Positions 42,905 to 52,083 of a DNA stretch of 64,000 nucleotides are shown piece by piece. The notes beneath the pieces were generated by a model that saw only the letters and a list, made by a program, of their open reading frames with translations, did no database searches and had not been told where the DNA came from. How positions within the stretch are numbered: the stretch's first letter is position 1; every line of letters begins with the position of its first letter. Source of the DNA: Chloroflexota bacterium (lineage in GTDB: Bacteria; Chloroflexota; UBA11872; VXNJ01); NCBI GenBank assembly GCA_009840625.1, contig VXNJ01000001.1, forward strand, positions 496,001 to 560,000, written 5' to 3'. The position numbers and the translations under genes were made by a program.

Positions 42905-44846
42905 TTGCGATTTCCCGGGCTATTTGCTCGAAATCGGCCAGGCATTCCGGGTTGGCCAGGGCCGCGACGTTGCCCGGCCGCCGTCCCGCCAGAACGTCTC
43001 GCACCGTCAACTCTGCTTTCTTGCCGTTGCGGGTGACCGGAATGCCGGAGACTCGCCGGATCAGCGAGGGTGCGTGGCGCGGGCTGGCCGCGTCCACGAT
43101 CGCGTTGCGAACCCGCGCGCGCCAGTCGTCGTCGGGCTCGGTCCGGCAGACCAGGAAGAGGCCGATTCTCTCCACTCCGCCGTCGACGTACGCGGCCGCG
43201 ATGGCTTCGTCGATCCACTCGATCTCCTCCAGCGGCCGGTAGATCTCGGCCGTTCCGATGCGCACGCCCTGCGGATTGAGGGTCGCGTCCGAGCGTCCGT
43301 AGATGACGCAGCTGCCGTCGGAGCCGAACTGGATGAAGTCGCCGTGCCGCCAGACTCCGTCGAAATGATCGAAGTAGGCGGCCCGGTAGCGGCTGCCGTC
43401 GGGATCATCCCAGAAAGCCACCGGCATCGAGGGAAACGGCCGCCGGCAGACGAGCTCGCCGCGCTGGCCCACGACCTCGCGGCCCTGTTCGTCGAAAGCC
43501 GCGACGTCCATCCCCAGCCCGGGACCCTGGATCTGGCCGGCCCGCACCGGACGGGTGGGATTCGAGAGCACGAAGCAGGAGATTATGTCGGTTCCGCCGG
43601 AGATCGAGCCCATCAAGAGGTCGGATCCTACGTTCTCGTAAACCCAGCGGAATCCGTCCGGGGAGAGCGGTGATCCGGTCGAAAGAACCGCGCGTACTCC
43701 GCCCAGACCGTAACGCCGACGCGGGGCGACGCCACGGCTGCGGCAGGCCTCGATGAATGCGGCGCTGGTGCCAAACACGGTCACGCCGAGATCGGCCGCC
43801 AACTCCCACATGGCCCACATGTCGGGGTGGCCGAAGCTTCCCTCGTAGAGGACCAGGGTGGAACCCTCGGCCAACGCGCTCACCAGCCAGTGCCACATCA
43901 TCCAGCTGCAGGTCGTCCCGTAGAAAACCACGTCCGATGCCCGCAGGTCGCAATGCAGCAGGTGCTCCTTGCGGTGCTGCAGCAGGGTCCCGCCGGCACC
44001 GTGGACGATTCCCTTGGGGGCACCGGTAGTACCCGACGAATAAAGGATGTAGCAGGGATGATCGAACGGCAGTTGCGCGTACATCGGCGCCGCCCCGGCT
44101 CCCTCGGCAAGAAAACCCTGCCAGTCGCCGTCCCCGCCGCTCGAATCGGATTCCGGTTGGTAGGGGACCTGGATGACTTCATCCACGGAATCGATTCCGG
44201 CCAACGCCGCGGCCGCCCCGCGGCAGTCAAACTGGCGCCCGCCGTAGGAGTAACAGTCCGAGGCGAACACCAGGCGGGGCCGGACCTGGCCCAATCGTGC
44301 GACCGCGCCATCCGAACCGAAATCGGGTGAGCAGGCCGTCCACACCGCTCCGATTGATATCGCCGCCAGGGCGGCGATGACGGTTTCCGGACTGTTGGTC
44401 ATGTAACCGGCCACACGGTCGCCGGGACCGATCCCGCGGCGGCGCATCGCCGCCGCCGCGGCCGCAACGTCTAATTCCAGCTGCCGGTAACTGAGGCTCC
44501 GCTGCTGCCCGGACTCGTCGCGGTAGATGATCGCAATCTTTTCGTCACGGCGTGACAGGAGGTTTTGAGCCAGGTTCAGGCGGGCGCCCTGGAACCATTC
44601 GGTGCCTGGCATCTGATCTGGACCCTTGATCCTGGCCGGCGGCGTGGAAAAATCAACGCCGGCGAACTCGGCCAGTTGACCCCAGAATTCGTCCCGTCGG
44701 TTGACCGACCAATCATGCAGTTGACGGTGACCGGAGAGATCACGACCGGTGCTCACGCAGGCCCGGATTCGGAACCGCTCAAGGTTGGATGCGGCGACCT
44801 GGGCGGGCGATGGCTGCCAGAGCACCTCGGCTCGATCCTGGACCAT
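42897..44846 (-). CDS. Acetoacetyl-CoA synthetase
   Basis: A 649-residue ANL-superfamily ligase activating acetoacetate with ATP and CoA. The N-terminal family segment QPSPAQVAASNLERF, the P-loop-like LYSSGTTGAPKGIVHG, the acetoacetate-type QHRKEHLLHCDLR block and the C-terminal VTRNGKKAEL with the catalytic Lys fit AacS rather than acetyl-CoA synthetase. It overlaps the thiolase start, forming a two-gene ketone-body module. The class IV aminotransferase lies 47 bases upstream in the same direction. Confidence 0.93.
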   Translation of the reverse strand: MVQDRAEVLWQPSPAQVAASNLERFRIRACVSTGRDLSGHRQLHDWSVNRRDEFWGQLAEFAGVDFSTPPARIKGPDQMPGTEWFQGARLNLAQNLLSRRDEKIAIIYRDESGQQRSLSYRQLELDVAAAAAAMRRRGIGPGDRVAGYMTNSPETVIAALAAISIGAVWTACSPDFGSDGAVARLGQVRPRLVFASDCYSYGGRQFDCRGAAAALAGIDSVDEVIQVPYQPESDSSGGDGDWQGFLAEGAGAAPMYAQLPFDHPCYILYSSGTTGAPKGIVHGAGGTLLQHRKEHLLHCDLRASDVVFYGTTCSWMMWHWLVSALAEGSTLVLYEGSFGHPDMWAMWELAADLGVTVFGTSAAFIEACRSRGVAPRRRYGLGGVRAVLSTGSPLSPDGFRWVYENVGSDLLMGSISGGTDIISCFVLSNPTRPVRAGQIQGPGLGMDVAAFDEQGREVVGQRGELVCRRPFPSMPVAFWDDPDGSRYRAAYFDHFDGVWRHGDFIQFGSDGSCVIYGRSDATLNPQGVRIGTAEIYRPLEEIEWIDEAIAAAYVDGGVERIGLFLVCRTEPDDDWRARVRNAIVDAASPRHAPSLIRRVSGIPVTRNGKKAELTVRDVLAGRRPGNVAALANPECLADFEQIAREIANA

Positions 44847-44893
44847 CTGGGGATTCCGGGTCGCGGCCGGCGCCCGCTTGCGGGTCGTCGGCG

Positions 44894-45844
44894 TCAGTGG
44901 GCCAGCGCGGGCTCGGGCAGGTCGAACAGTTCGCGCGCCTGTTGGATGAAGTCGATGCCGACATCATCGGAAAACGCATCGATGATCCGCTGGGTTACCG
45001 GTCCCGGAATTCCTTCCGAGATCCGGTGATCGTCGACGGTCCGGATCGGCATGATGGCAAACGACGTCGAGCAGAAAAACGCCTCGTCAGCGGTGTACAC
45101 GTCGTACGGATCGAGATTCGTTTCAACGAACGGAATCTCGAGCGCCTGGGCCAGGTCGATGATCGCTCCCCGGGTCACTCCGCGCAGGATGTTGCGCGGC
45201 TCCGGCGAGACGAGCGTTCCGTCGCGCACCAGCATGACGTTGCAGCTTGTGCCCTCGGAAATGTGCCCGTCGTCGTCGACCAGGATCGCCATCGATCCGG
45301 GTTTTATCCGCGCCGCCTGGACCTCGGCCATGCGGTAGTGCATCCGCGAGCGATTCTTGACTTTGGGATCGATCAGCTTCGACGGAACCGTCCGTTGCGG
45401 GGTGATCACCGCGTCCATCCCGATCGACTGGTGAATCCACTGATCGGGCTTGAATAGCGAAATCGGCCAGACGTTGATAGTGACCGTAGGTCGGCTGGAT
45501 TGCGGGGCCATGTCCTGGTACTGGGTCTGGATTCCGGGACTGCAGTTGTGCCAAATCCCGAAATCGTCCCCATCGGCCAGGGTGTGCATGTTTCGTTCAA
45601 GCAGCTCCATGGTCAGGTCGTACATTTCATCCATGGTGAGGCCGCAGTCGATGTCGGCGACCTGCATCGAGTTGTAGAGGCGCTGCAGGTGATGCACCAG
45701 CCGGAAAGGCTTGCGGTTGTAGGTGCGCGTGAATTCAAAGACCATCTGGCCGTAGAGCACCCCCAGATCGAACACCGAGACGCTCGATTTCGTCTCGGGC
45801 ACCCATTCACCGTTCAGATACGCGACTCTCTGCGAATCTCCCAC
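44894..45844 (-). CDS. Class IV (branched-chain type) PLP aminotransferase
   Basis: Fold type IV PLP enzyme of 316 residues. The family start YLNGEWVPETKSSVSVFDLG, the Lys-bearing segment KVKNRSRMHYRMAE, the ISEGTSCNVML block (Glu contacting PLP) and the RGVTRGAI block are present. Branched-chain aminotransferase is the usual label; D-amino-acid or 4-amino-4-deoxychorismate-type activities share the fold. GTG 45844 has a GGGAG ribosome site. It probably starts the transcript leading to the acetoacetate genes. Confidence 0.85.
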   Translation of the reverse strand: MGDSQRVAYLNGEWVPETKSSVSVFDLGVLYGQMVFEFTRTYNRKPFRLVHHLQRLYNSMQVADIDCGLTMDEMYDLTMELLERNMHTLADGDDFGIWHNCSPGIQTQYQDMAPQSSRPTVTINVWPISLFKPDQWIHQSIGMDAVITPQRTVPSKLIDPKVKNRSRMHYRMAEVQAARIKPGSMAILVDDDGHISEGTSCNVMLVRDGTLVSPEPRNILRGVTRGAIIDLAQALEIPFVETNLDPYDVYTADEAFFCSTSFAIMPIRTVDDHRISEGIPGPVTQRIIDAFSDDVGIDFIQQARELFDLPEPALAH

Positions 45845-45956
45845 CGGCCGCTCCCGCTCTGCTTGCCTTGTTGTCACGCCATCAGGCGCCACCCACGGGC
45901 CCTGATATGGGTCGATTCTATTTGGGGGCAGCCCCAAACCCCGCGGGCGGCCCGGC

Positions 45957-46604
45957 CTACTGCATGTGCTGCATCGAGGCCGCAATCGAGATTTCGATAT
46001 CGCGAATCGCCTGGGTCATGGTCTGTCCGATCAGATCCAGCCGACGCACCTGCTCGATGCGCGGCGCGGCCGCATCCAGTTCACGCCGGGAGAGCAGTTC
46101 GCTCAAGATACCGCATGCATCGGCCAGGCAGATGATCACAACGTCGCGGGGGGCTGGAATCTGGTCGCTGAACAACACCTCCAGGATGCGGAGTTTCACC
46201 TCGCGTTCGACGGTACCGTCAACCGACGGGTAACGGCGCGAACGAAACACCCAGAGGATCCGGTCGTCCTCGACCTCGAGGATTCCCTGGCTGACCAGGC
46301 GGCTCAGCGCCTCCTCGCGTATTTCATCGGCCTGGGCGGCAACCTGGTCGACCCAGAAACGGATTTCGTGCTCATCGCCGGCGGCGATTGCCGCCAAGGT
46401 CGGGTCCAGCAGACTGTCGCCGACCGGGGTCGAATCGATGACCGAAAGGTTCTGCAGGTCGGTGTCGATCCGGTTCTCCATGGCCAGGTCCATCAATACC
46501 GCCCCGGCCAGCGCATAGCGAATCGACCAGTTGGGCACGTTAACGAACCGACCGTCGTCATCGTGCAGGAGCAGCAGGACGATCTCCTCGGCGAATTTGA
46601 GCAT
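45957..46604 (-). CDS. GPP34 (GOLPH3/Vps74-like) family protein
   Basis: A 215-residue helical protein of the GPP34 family, whose eukaryotic members bind phosphatidylinositol 4-phosphate on Golgi membranes. Recognisable are the opening FAEEIVLLLLHDDDGRF, YALAGAVLMDLAM and the LVSQGILEVEDDRILWVF block. Bacterial members are common in Actinobacteria and some other phyla and have no settled role; association with membranes is the likely theme. It sits between hyuB and the aminotransferase, about 110-120 bases from each, so operon membership is uncertain. Confidence 0.82.
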   Translation of the reverse strand: MLKFAEEIVLLLLHDDDGRFVNVPNWSIRYALAGAVLMDLAMENRIDTDLQNLSVIDSTPVGDSLLDPTLAAIAAGDEHEIRFWVDQVAAQADEIREEALSRLVSQGILEVEDDRILWVFRSRRYPSVDGTVEREVKLRILEVLFSDQIPAPRDVVIICLADACGILSELLSRRELDAAAPRIEQVRRLDLIGQTMTQAIRDIEISIAASMQHMQ

Positions 46605-46727
46605 GCGTTTGTTCCAGTTCTCGCGCGATTCAAAGCCCTCGCGCGGACGGCGAGAGGGTCAACTCCTTATATATTGACCGCCGGGGGCTCCGGCGACGCG
46701 AATTCGCAGATTGCCCCGGCCGGTCGC

Positions 46728-48458
46728 TTAGGGTCCTCGGGTGCTCCGCAGGAGCTCTGTAGCCTCGACATCGACCGACCAATCCTCAGGCCGAACGACG
46801 ACCCCGTAATCGCGCCGGGCGGCGGCCGGGTCCAAGTACCCTTGCCGCACATCCCCGGCAACTTTTGCGGCCGGTCGGTCCAGGGGGTCCCCATAACCGC
46901 CGCCGCCCGGAGTTTCCAGGCGGAGGCGATCGCCCGGCCGCATAGCTACGTCCTCATCCTTGGTGATGTGAGTCGGCCGATAATCTCGGCCTTCCAGGAC
47001 GAAAGTGTGCCGGGCGCGCTGGCCGGGTCCGCCGCCCAAGATTCCAAACGGAGCGAAGCGTCCCCTTTCCCCCAGCATCGAACCGACGGCCGTCCCGCGC
47101 AGGAGCTCGAATTCGAATATGACCCCCAAGCCACCACGAAGCCGGCCGGCTCCGGCCGATCCCTCGCGCAGCGCGTAACGCCGGAAAATGACCGGGTATC
47201 TGGATTCGAAGATTTCCAGCGCCTGGGTCCGGGCCAAGGCGATCGTCGGATTGCCGTTGTTGAGGCCGTCGGTGAGGTAGTTCCCCCCGTATCCGCCGCC
47301 GATGAACGAGTAAAAAACATAGGGTCCGTGCTCCGGGTCCTCTCCGCCGACCGAGACGTTGGTGACCGTGCCCATGGGCGCCGCATAGCAACGATCTGGA
47401 ATCGCCTGGCTGAATGCGCCGAGTACGACGTCGATGATTCGCTGGCACACCTCGGAGGCACAACCGGCGACCGGGCGCGGCGGCTGGGCATTGAGAAAGG
47501 TCGACTCCGGCAAGTCGAAGGTGAACGGCACAAAGCAACCCGCATTTATCGGGACATCCGGGAACAGGTGCTTGACGGCGATGTAGGCTCCGGAAATCGA
47601 TGTGCTCAATACGCTGTTGAGCGGTCCCCTGCACGGCGGGCTGCTCCGGGAGAAATCGAAATGAACAGCACTGCCGGAAACGGTCATTCGGAGATCGATC
47701 TTAAGTGGTTGCCAGACGATTCCGTCACTGTCCAGATGGTCGATAAACGCGTACGTGCCGTCGGGAACCGTCTCGATGTGCGATCGCATCAGCCGCTCCG
47801 ATCGATTCCGCAGCTCCGCGATGCCGGCAAACAGGGTTTCCCGACCGTAGCGGTCCAGCAGTTCGACCAGGCGGTCGCCGCCGACATCGAGCGCGGCAAT
47901 CTTGGCGATGATGTCGCCCTGGCGCTCGGATGCAACTCGCACGTTCCGCAAGATGATCTCGAGCACGTCGCGGTTTAACCGACCCCGGTCCATGAGCTTG
48001 ACCGGAGGTAGGCGCAGCCCTTCCTGGTAGACCTCGGTTGCCCTGGTCGAGAACCCGCCCGGGACCCGTCCACCGATATCCGGCCAGTGGCCGCTGGTGG
48101 CAACAAACGCGGTAAGCCGGTCCCGGTAGAAGACCGGCTTGACCATCTTCACATCCATCAGATGGGTGCCGCCCAGATAGGGATCGTTGACGATGTACAC
48201 GTCCCCGGGAGCGAATTCATCGACCCATTCAATTACCGAGCGGACGGTGAATTCCATTACGTAGATGAAATTCGGCAGCCCGCGCGGTCCCTGGACTATG
48301 ATCTCGCCGCTGTCGGGGTGGTAGATTCCGCTGGCCCGATCCCAGCCGTCCGAGATCACCGGGGAGAAGGCCATGCGCTCGAGCGTGGTGTCCATCTCGT
48401 CGGCAATTTGCTCAAGGCTCCCCTGCAGGACCGCCAGGGTGATCGGATCGACCGTCAT
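46728..48458 (-). CDS. Hydantoinase B/oxoprolinase family protein (HyuB)
   Basis: A 576-residue subunit. Family features include the opening TVDPITLAVLQGSLEQIADEM, VNDPYLGGTHLMDV, GHWPDIGG and the Gly-rich C-terminal TPGGGGYGDP. With HyuA it forms ATP-dependent N-methylhydantoinase/5-oxoprolinase-type complexes; acetone and acetophenone carboxylases are homologous. Its length matches hydantoinase B better than the longer acetone carboxylase subunit. It begins right after the hyuA stop, so the two are surely coexpressed. Confidence 0.9.
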   Translation of the reverse strand: MTVDPITLAVLQGSLEQIADEMDTTLERMAFSPVISDGWDRASGIYHPDSGEIIVQGPRGLPNFIYVMEFTVRSVIEWVDEFAPGDVYIVNDPYLGGTHLMDVKMVKPVFYRDRLTAFVATSGHWPDIGGRVPGGFSTRATEVYQEGLRLPPVKLMDRGRLNRDVLEIILRNVRVASERQGDIIAKIAALDVGGDRLVELLDRYGRETLFAGIAELRNRSERLMRSHIETVPDGTYAFIDHLDSDGIVWQPLKIDLRMTVSGSAVHFDFSRSSPPCRGPLNSVLSTSISGAYIAVKHLFPDVPINAGCFVPFTFDLPESTFLNAQPPRPVAGCASEVCQRIIDVVLGAFSQAIPDRCYAAPMGTVTNVSVGGEDPEHGPYVFYSFIGGGYGGNYLTDGLNNGNPTIALARTQALEIFESRYPVIFRRYALREGSAGAGRLRGGLGVIFEFELLRGTAVGSMLGERGRFAPFGILGGGPGQRARHTFVLEGRDYRPTHITKDEDVAMRPGDRLRLETPGGGGYGDPLDRPAAKVAGDVRQGYLDPAAARRDYGVVVRPEDWSVDVEATELLRSTRGP

Positions 48459-50579
48459 TCAGGTTTTCCCCACCAGCAGGTTCCCGCCCTCGGTGACGGT
48501 GGCTTCAAACCCTGGCTCGAGCCAGGTGGTAGCGTCCGGTTGTTCGGCTATCAACGGGCCTTCGATGCGCGCTCCCCAGGGAAGCTTGGCGCGCTCGTAG
48601 GTCGGGCAGTCGATTATTTTTCCATCGGCGTATACCGGACGCGTTCCCTTGTAGGCGTCCTTCAGCTCGGTATCCGGCTTTTCTAGGTAATCGCTAAGCG
48701 AAAGGCCGGGACGGATGCCTATTACCGCCGTGCGCAGGCTGAGCAGCCGGATTGGAATCTCCTCCAGCAGTCGGCCCAACCCTTCAAAGTAGGCCTCCGA
48801 TTGCCGGTAGCGCCGCCGGTAGGCGCGACGAAAACTCTCCGCCATGCCGACCCGGCTTAACCGGCCGGCCGGCAACCGTGCCCGCACCACGTGGGTCTGC
48901 CCCTGGTATGCGAACTCGGCTTCGCGTATGACCTCGACCCCCGTCAATGGCAATGGTTCCTGGCGGAGCATTTCGCGGCCGCGCTTCTCTTGCCCAGCCA
49001 AAAGTCTCGCGGCTTCGCCCAGGTCCAGATCCTCCAGCCGGACATTGAGCATTGTCACCAGATCATGGCGGCGGTCGGCTATTGCGCATCCCCAGGCCGA
49101 GACGATTCCGGGCGCGCTCGGAATCAGAGCCCTTTCGGCGCCAAGCTCGGTAAGCAATGCGCTTACCAGCAGCGGACCGGCGCCGCCGGACGCGAACAGG
49201 GCAAAGTCGCGCGGATCGTGGCCGCGGTCAACCGTTGCGCGCCGCAGGATTCCCGCGATCCGGTTCGTGGCCACCGTGACTATCGCCTGCGCGGCGGCCG
49301 CCGCAGGCAGTCCGAGGGGTTCTCCGATTTGCTCGGCGATCGCCGTCTCGGCCCGGTGCACGTCCAGCTCAAGGCCCGCGCTGGCGGCTATCGGGTAAGT
49401 GGGATTGATCCTGCCGAGCACGAGTTGGGCGTCGGTGAACGTTGGCCGTATTCCGCCCCGCCCGTACCCGACTGGACCGGGGTCGGCACCGGCGCTCTCG
49501 GGGCCCACCCGCAGGATCCCGCCGGCGTCGACGGCGGCAATACTGCCGCCGCCGGCCGCGACCGAATCAATGTCGACCATGGAAGCCATGATCGGGATTC
49601 CGAATTCCAGTTCGATTCCACTCTTGGTCTGCGGATTCCCGTCAATCACCAGCGCGACGTCCAGGCTGGTGCCTCCCATGTCGTAGGAAATCAGATTCGA
49701 CTCGCCGCACTGCTTGGCCAGGCTGGCGGCCGCGATCACGCCGGCAGCCGGGCCCGAGAGGACCGTCTGGACCGGAAATTTTTTCGCTGCGCTGGCAGAT
49801 ATCATGCCGCCGTTGGATTGGACGATGAAGAGCTCGCCGGGGGCGCCGCGTCGGCGCAGGCGAGTCTGCAAGCCAGCCAGGTAGCGTGAAATGGTTGGCT
49901 GCACGTAGGCATTGACGACTGCGGTGCTGGTGCGCTCAAACTCCCTCAGCACCGGCAGGACTTCGGCCGATGCGGAAACGTGCAGCTTCGGCCAGCGATC
50001 TTCCAAGATCGATTTGGCCTCGAGTTCATGGGCCGGGTTGACGTACGAGTTCAGGAACGCGACAACGACGGCCTCTACGCCCTGTTCCACCAGCCATTCG
50101 CCCGCGGCGACGACATCGTCCTCAGAGAGCCGGTCGACGACCGCCCCGTCGAACCCGATTCGCTCGGTCACTTCAAGACGCAGATCACGTGGGATCAAGG
50201 GTTCGAAACTGCCGGTGAGGCCATAAAGATGCGGACGATCGCGGCGTCGCAATTCGAGGATGTCCCGGAACCCGCGGGTGGCGATCAATCCGCAGCGGCT
50301 GCCCTTGCGCTCCAATATGGCGTTGGTGGCAACGGTGGTTCCGTGCGTGACCAGTGCGATCTCGGCCCAGGGAACCGCCAGCGAGTGGAGGGCCGCAATC
50401 AGCCCGCGCGACTGGTCGGCGGTGGTCGGCACCTTGGCGACCCGCAGCCGGCGCTGGCGCTCGTCGAATGTCAAGACGTCGGTAAAAGTGCCCCCGATGT
50501 CCACTCCCACCAGGGTCCCGCCCGATAGCGTGTCGGGATCCGGGGAATCGGCTGGATCAGATGGTCCGGGTTCGGTCAA
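48459..50579 (-). CDS. Hydantoinase A/oxoprolinase family protein (HyuA)
   Basis: A 706-residue ATPase subunit of the ASKHA fold. N-terminal VGVDIGGTFTDVL, HGTTVATNAILER, the FERTSTAVVNAYVQP block, SNGGMISA and SYDMGGTSLDVAL phosphate motif are typical. HyuA activates a carbonyl with ATP so that HyuB can open or carboxylate it. Substrate (hydantoin, 5-oxoproline, a ketone) cannot be assigned. hyuB follows with no gap, and a small unknown gene precedes it by 25 bases. Confidence 0.92.
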   Translation of the reverse strand: MTEPGPSDPADSPDPDTLSGGTLVGVDIGGTFTDVLTFDERQRRLRVAKVPTTADQSRGLIAALHSLAVPWAEIALVTHGTTVATNAILERKGSRCGLIATRGFRDILELRRRDRPHLYGLTGSFEPLIPRDLRLEVTERIGFDGAVVDRLSEDDVVAAGEWLVEQGVEAVVVAFLNSYVNPAHELEAKSILEDRWPKLHVSASAEVLPVLREFERTSTAVVNAYVQPTISRYLAGLQTRLRRRGAPGELFIVQSNGGMISASAAKKFPVQTVLSGPAAGVIAAASLAKQCGESNLISYDMGGTSLDVALVIDGNPQTKSGIELEFGIPIMASMVDIDSVAAGGGSIAAVDAGGILRVGPESAGADPGPVGYGRGGIRPTFTDAQLVLGRINPTYPIAASAGLELDVHRAETAIAEQIGEPLGLPAAAAAQAIVTVATNRIAGILRRATVDRGHDPRDFALFASGGAGPLLVSALLTELGAERALIPSAPGIVSAWGCAIADRRHDLVTMLNVRLEDLDLGEAARLLAGQEKRGREMLRQEPLPLTGVEVIREAEFAYQGQTHVVRARLPAGRLSRVGMAESFRRAYRRRYRQSEAYFEGLGRLLEEIPIRLLSLRTAVIGIRPGLSLSDYLEKPDTELKDAYKGTRPVYADGKIIDCPTYERAKLPWGARIEGPLIAEQPDATTWLEPGFEATVTEGGNLLVGKT

Positions 50580-50604
50580 CGGCGTTCAACCAGCTAAATG
50601 TCTT

Positions 50605-51042
50605 TCAAGCCCCTGTATAGCGTGGGGCGGGTGGCGGAACCGGCGCCAAGCCCAGGTCCTGGCCGGCGGCGATCGCATCCGCGACCCGGTCAAGAACGGC
50701 CTCCAACCCATCCCGCAGCCGGGCAAACAGCTCCCGGGCGCTCGATTCCTCGTCCGGGTCCGCTTTCGCGGGGAGCAGGAGTTCGAAACCACCGGCCAGG
50801 GCGCAGCCGCGGACGAAGAACTTGCAGCGCGGTCGCGGTGCAAACCCGAGCAGCATCAGGGCGTGCCCCTCCTTGAAGGCGCGCCGGCCGAACCGCCGAT
50901 CTGGTTCGGGACGGACATAGATCGCGAATCGATGCGGGGCGGGTCCTTCGGACCGCGCCAGGACCGCGTCATGGCGACCGATCCGATCGCGCACCAGGAT
51001 TTGAAAGCCGTCCCCGGCCTGTGGCCGCGTGTCGATAACCAT
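50605..51042 (-). CDS. Hypothetical protein upstream of hyuA
   Basis: A 145-residue frame in the same direction as hyuA and 25 bases before it. It is soluble, with an N-terminal beta-rich half (GFQILVRDRIG, HRFAIYVRPEP, HALMLLGFAP), then a helical segment (ELFARLRDGLEAVLDRVADAI) and a Pro-rich tail. I recognise no family. Evidence that it is real: codon pattern like its neighbours, operon-like spacing, and a divergent gene upstream leaving a normal promoter gap. The ribosome site is weak. A small accessory subunit of the HyuAB complex is one idea, unproven. Confidence 0.55.
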   Translation of the reverse strand: MVIDTRPQAGDGFQILVRDRIGRHDAVLARSEGPAPHRFAIYVRPEPDRRFGRRAFKEGHALMLLGFAPRPRCKFFVRGCALAGGFELLLPAKADPDEESSARELFARLRDGLEAVLDRVADAIAAGQDLGLAPVPPPAPRYTGA

Positions 51043-51074
51043 GGTCCGATTCCAAGCACTAATCTGGGCGTTGA

Positions 51075-51106
51075 TTGGTATTTCCCACCAAATTGACTAT
51101 ATTGGT
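51075..51106. promoter_or_regulatory. TTGGT repeats in the divergent hypothetical/sulfurtransferase promoter region
   Basis: TTGGT (51075-51079) and ACCAA (51087-51091) form an inverted repeat with a seven-base spacer, and TTGGT recurs at 51102-51106. TATATT at 51098-51103 is a -10-like hexamer, but I find no properly spaced -35 (TTGATT at 51071 is 21 bases away). This AT-rich patch lies in the 123 bases between two divergent starts and is the likely control region. Confidence 0.35.
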
Positions 51107-51165
51107 AAAGATTGCCGCGACCGGCGGCTCGCTTGATGCTCACGGCATTCCTCAAAGGAACCACC

Positions 51166-52005
51166 ATGGCCGAATACGCAAATCCATCCGCGCTGGTCTC
51201 CGCCGACTGGGTCGAACAGCATGGCGCCGACAGCAACGTGCGTCTCGTCGAAGTCGATGTTGACACGACCGCCTACGAGAGCGGCCACATCACGGGGGCG
51301 GTCGGCTGGAATTGGCAGACCCAGCTTTCCGACAACATCCGCCGCGACATCGTCAACCAGGACGACTGGGAGGAGCTGCTCTCGGCCTCCGGCATTGCCA
51401 ACGACACCCGCGTGGTTCTGTACGGCGACAACAACAACTGGTTCGCGGCCTTCGCCTACTGGCAGTTCCGGCTTTACGGTCACGAAGACGTGCACCTGCT
51501 CAACGGCGGGCGGGTCAAGTGGGAGCTGGACGGGCGAGCGCTCAGCACCGACCCGGTCTCCTACCCCCGCAGCAGCTACCGCGCCCGCGCCCGCGACGAG
51601 TCGCTGCGCGCCTACCAGCCCCAGGTCTTGGACGCGCTCTCGCGCGACGTGGTCTTGATCGACGTGCGCGCGCCGGAGGAGTACCGGGGCGAGATCATGG
51701 CCCCGCCGGGTCTTCCGGAAACTGCTCAGCGAATGGGTCGCATCCCCGGAGCTGCCAACGTTCCGTGGGCGACGGCCGTCAACAGCGACGGCACTTTCAA
51801 GTCGGCCGATGAGCTCAACGAAATCTACGGCTCCAAGGGCGTGTCGCCGGGCCAGGAAACGATCGCCTACTGCCGGATCGGCGAGCGCTCCTCGCACACC
51901 TGGTTCGTCCTGAAGGAGCTGATCGGGGTCTCCGACGTTCGCAATTACGACGGGTCATGGACCGAGTGGGGCAGCATGATCGGCACGCCCGTCGACGTCG
52001 GCTAG
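51166..52005 (+). CDS. Sulfurtransferase (thiosulfate/3-mercaptopyruvate type, two rhodanese domains)
   Basis: A 279-residue protein with two rhodanese modules. The N-terminal one (residues about 5-130) is the inactive type; the C-terminal one carries the active-site loop CRIGERSSHTWF with the persulfide Cys. Opening SALVSADWVEQH and GHITGAVGWNW are family features. CRIGERS-type loops are typical of actinobacterial and chloroflexal SseA/CysA enzymes; donor specificity is unclear. ATG 51166 has an AAAGGA ribosome site; the upstream GTG-like extension is not conserved. Confidence 0.9.
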   Translation: MAEYANPSALVSADWVEQHGADSNVRLVEVDVDTTAYESGHITGAVGWNWQTQLSDNIRRDIVNQDDWEELLSASGIANDTRVVLYGDNNNWFAAFAYWQFRLYGHEDVHLLNGGRVKWELDGRALSTDPVSYPRSSYRARARDESLRAYQPQVLDALSRDVVLIDVRAPEEYRGEIMAPPGLPETAQRMGRIPGAANVPWATAVNSDGTFKSADELNEIYGSKGVSPGQETIAYCRIGERSSHTWFVLKELIGVSDVRNYDGSWTEWGSMIGTPVDVG

Positions 52006-52038
52006 TACTCCGTCGCGCCGCCGTTCGAATACATTGCG

Positions 52039-52079
52039 CCGCCGGCAATAGCCGGCCATCGCCGGCGGTGGGACCTTTT
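52039..52079. terminator. Candidate terminator between convergent genes
   Basis: CCGCCGGC (52039-52046) pairs with GCCGGCGG (52061-52068) around a 14-base loop, then TTTT at 52076-52079 after a short spacer. It lies in the 78-base gap between the convergent sulfurtransferase and FAD oxidoreductase genes. The spacer before the T-run makes it weaker than the hsp20 terminator. Confidence 0.5.
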
Positions 52080-52083
52080 CCGG

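Noticed and set aside
45966-47978. Plus-strand open frame of 670 codons opposite the GPP34 and hyuB genes
   Set aside because: Composition is rich in Arg, Gly, Asp and Pro without any family motif, and it lies antisense to two genes with clear homology. Long antisense frames are common in this GC-rich sequence.
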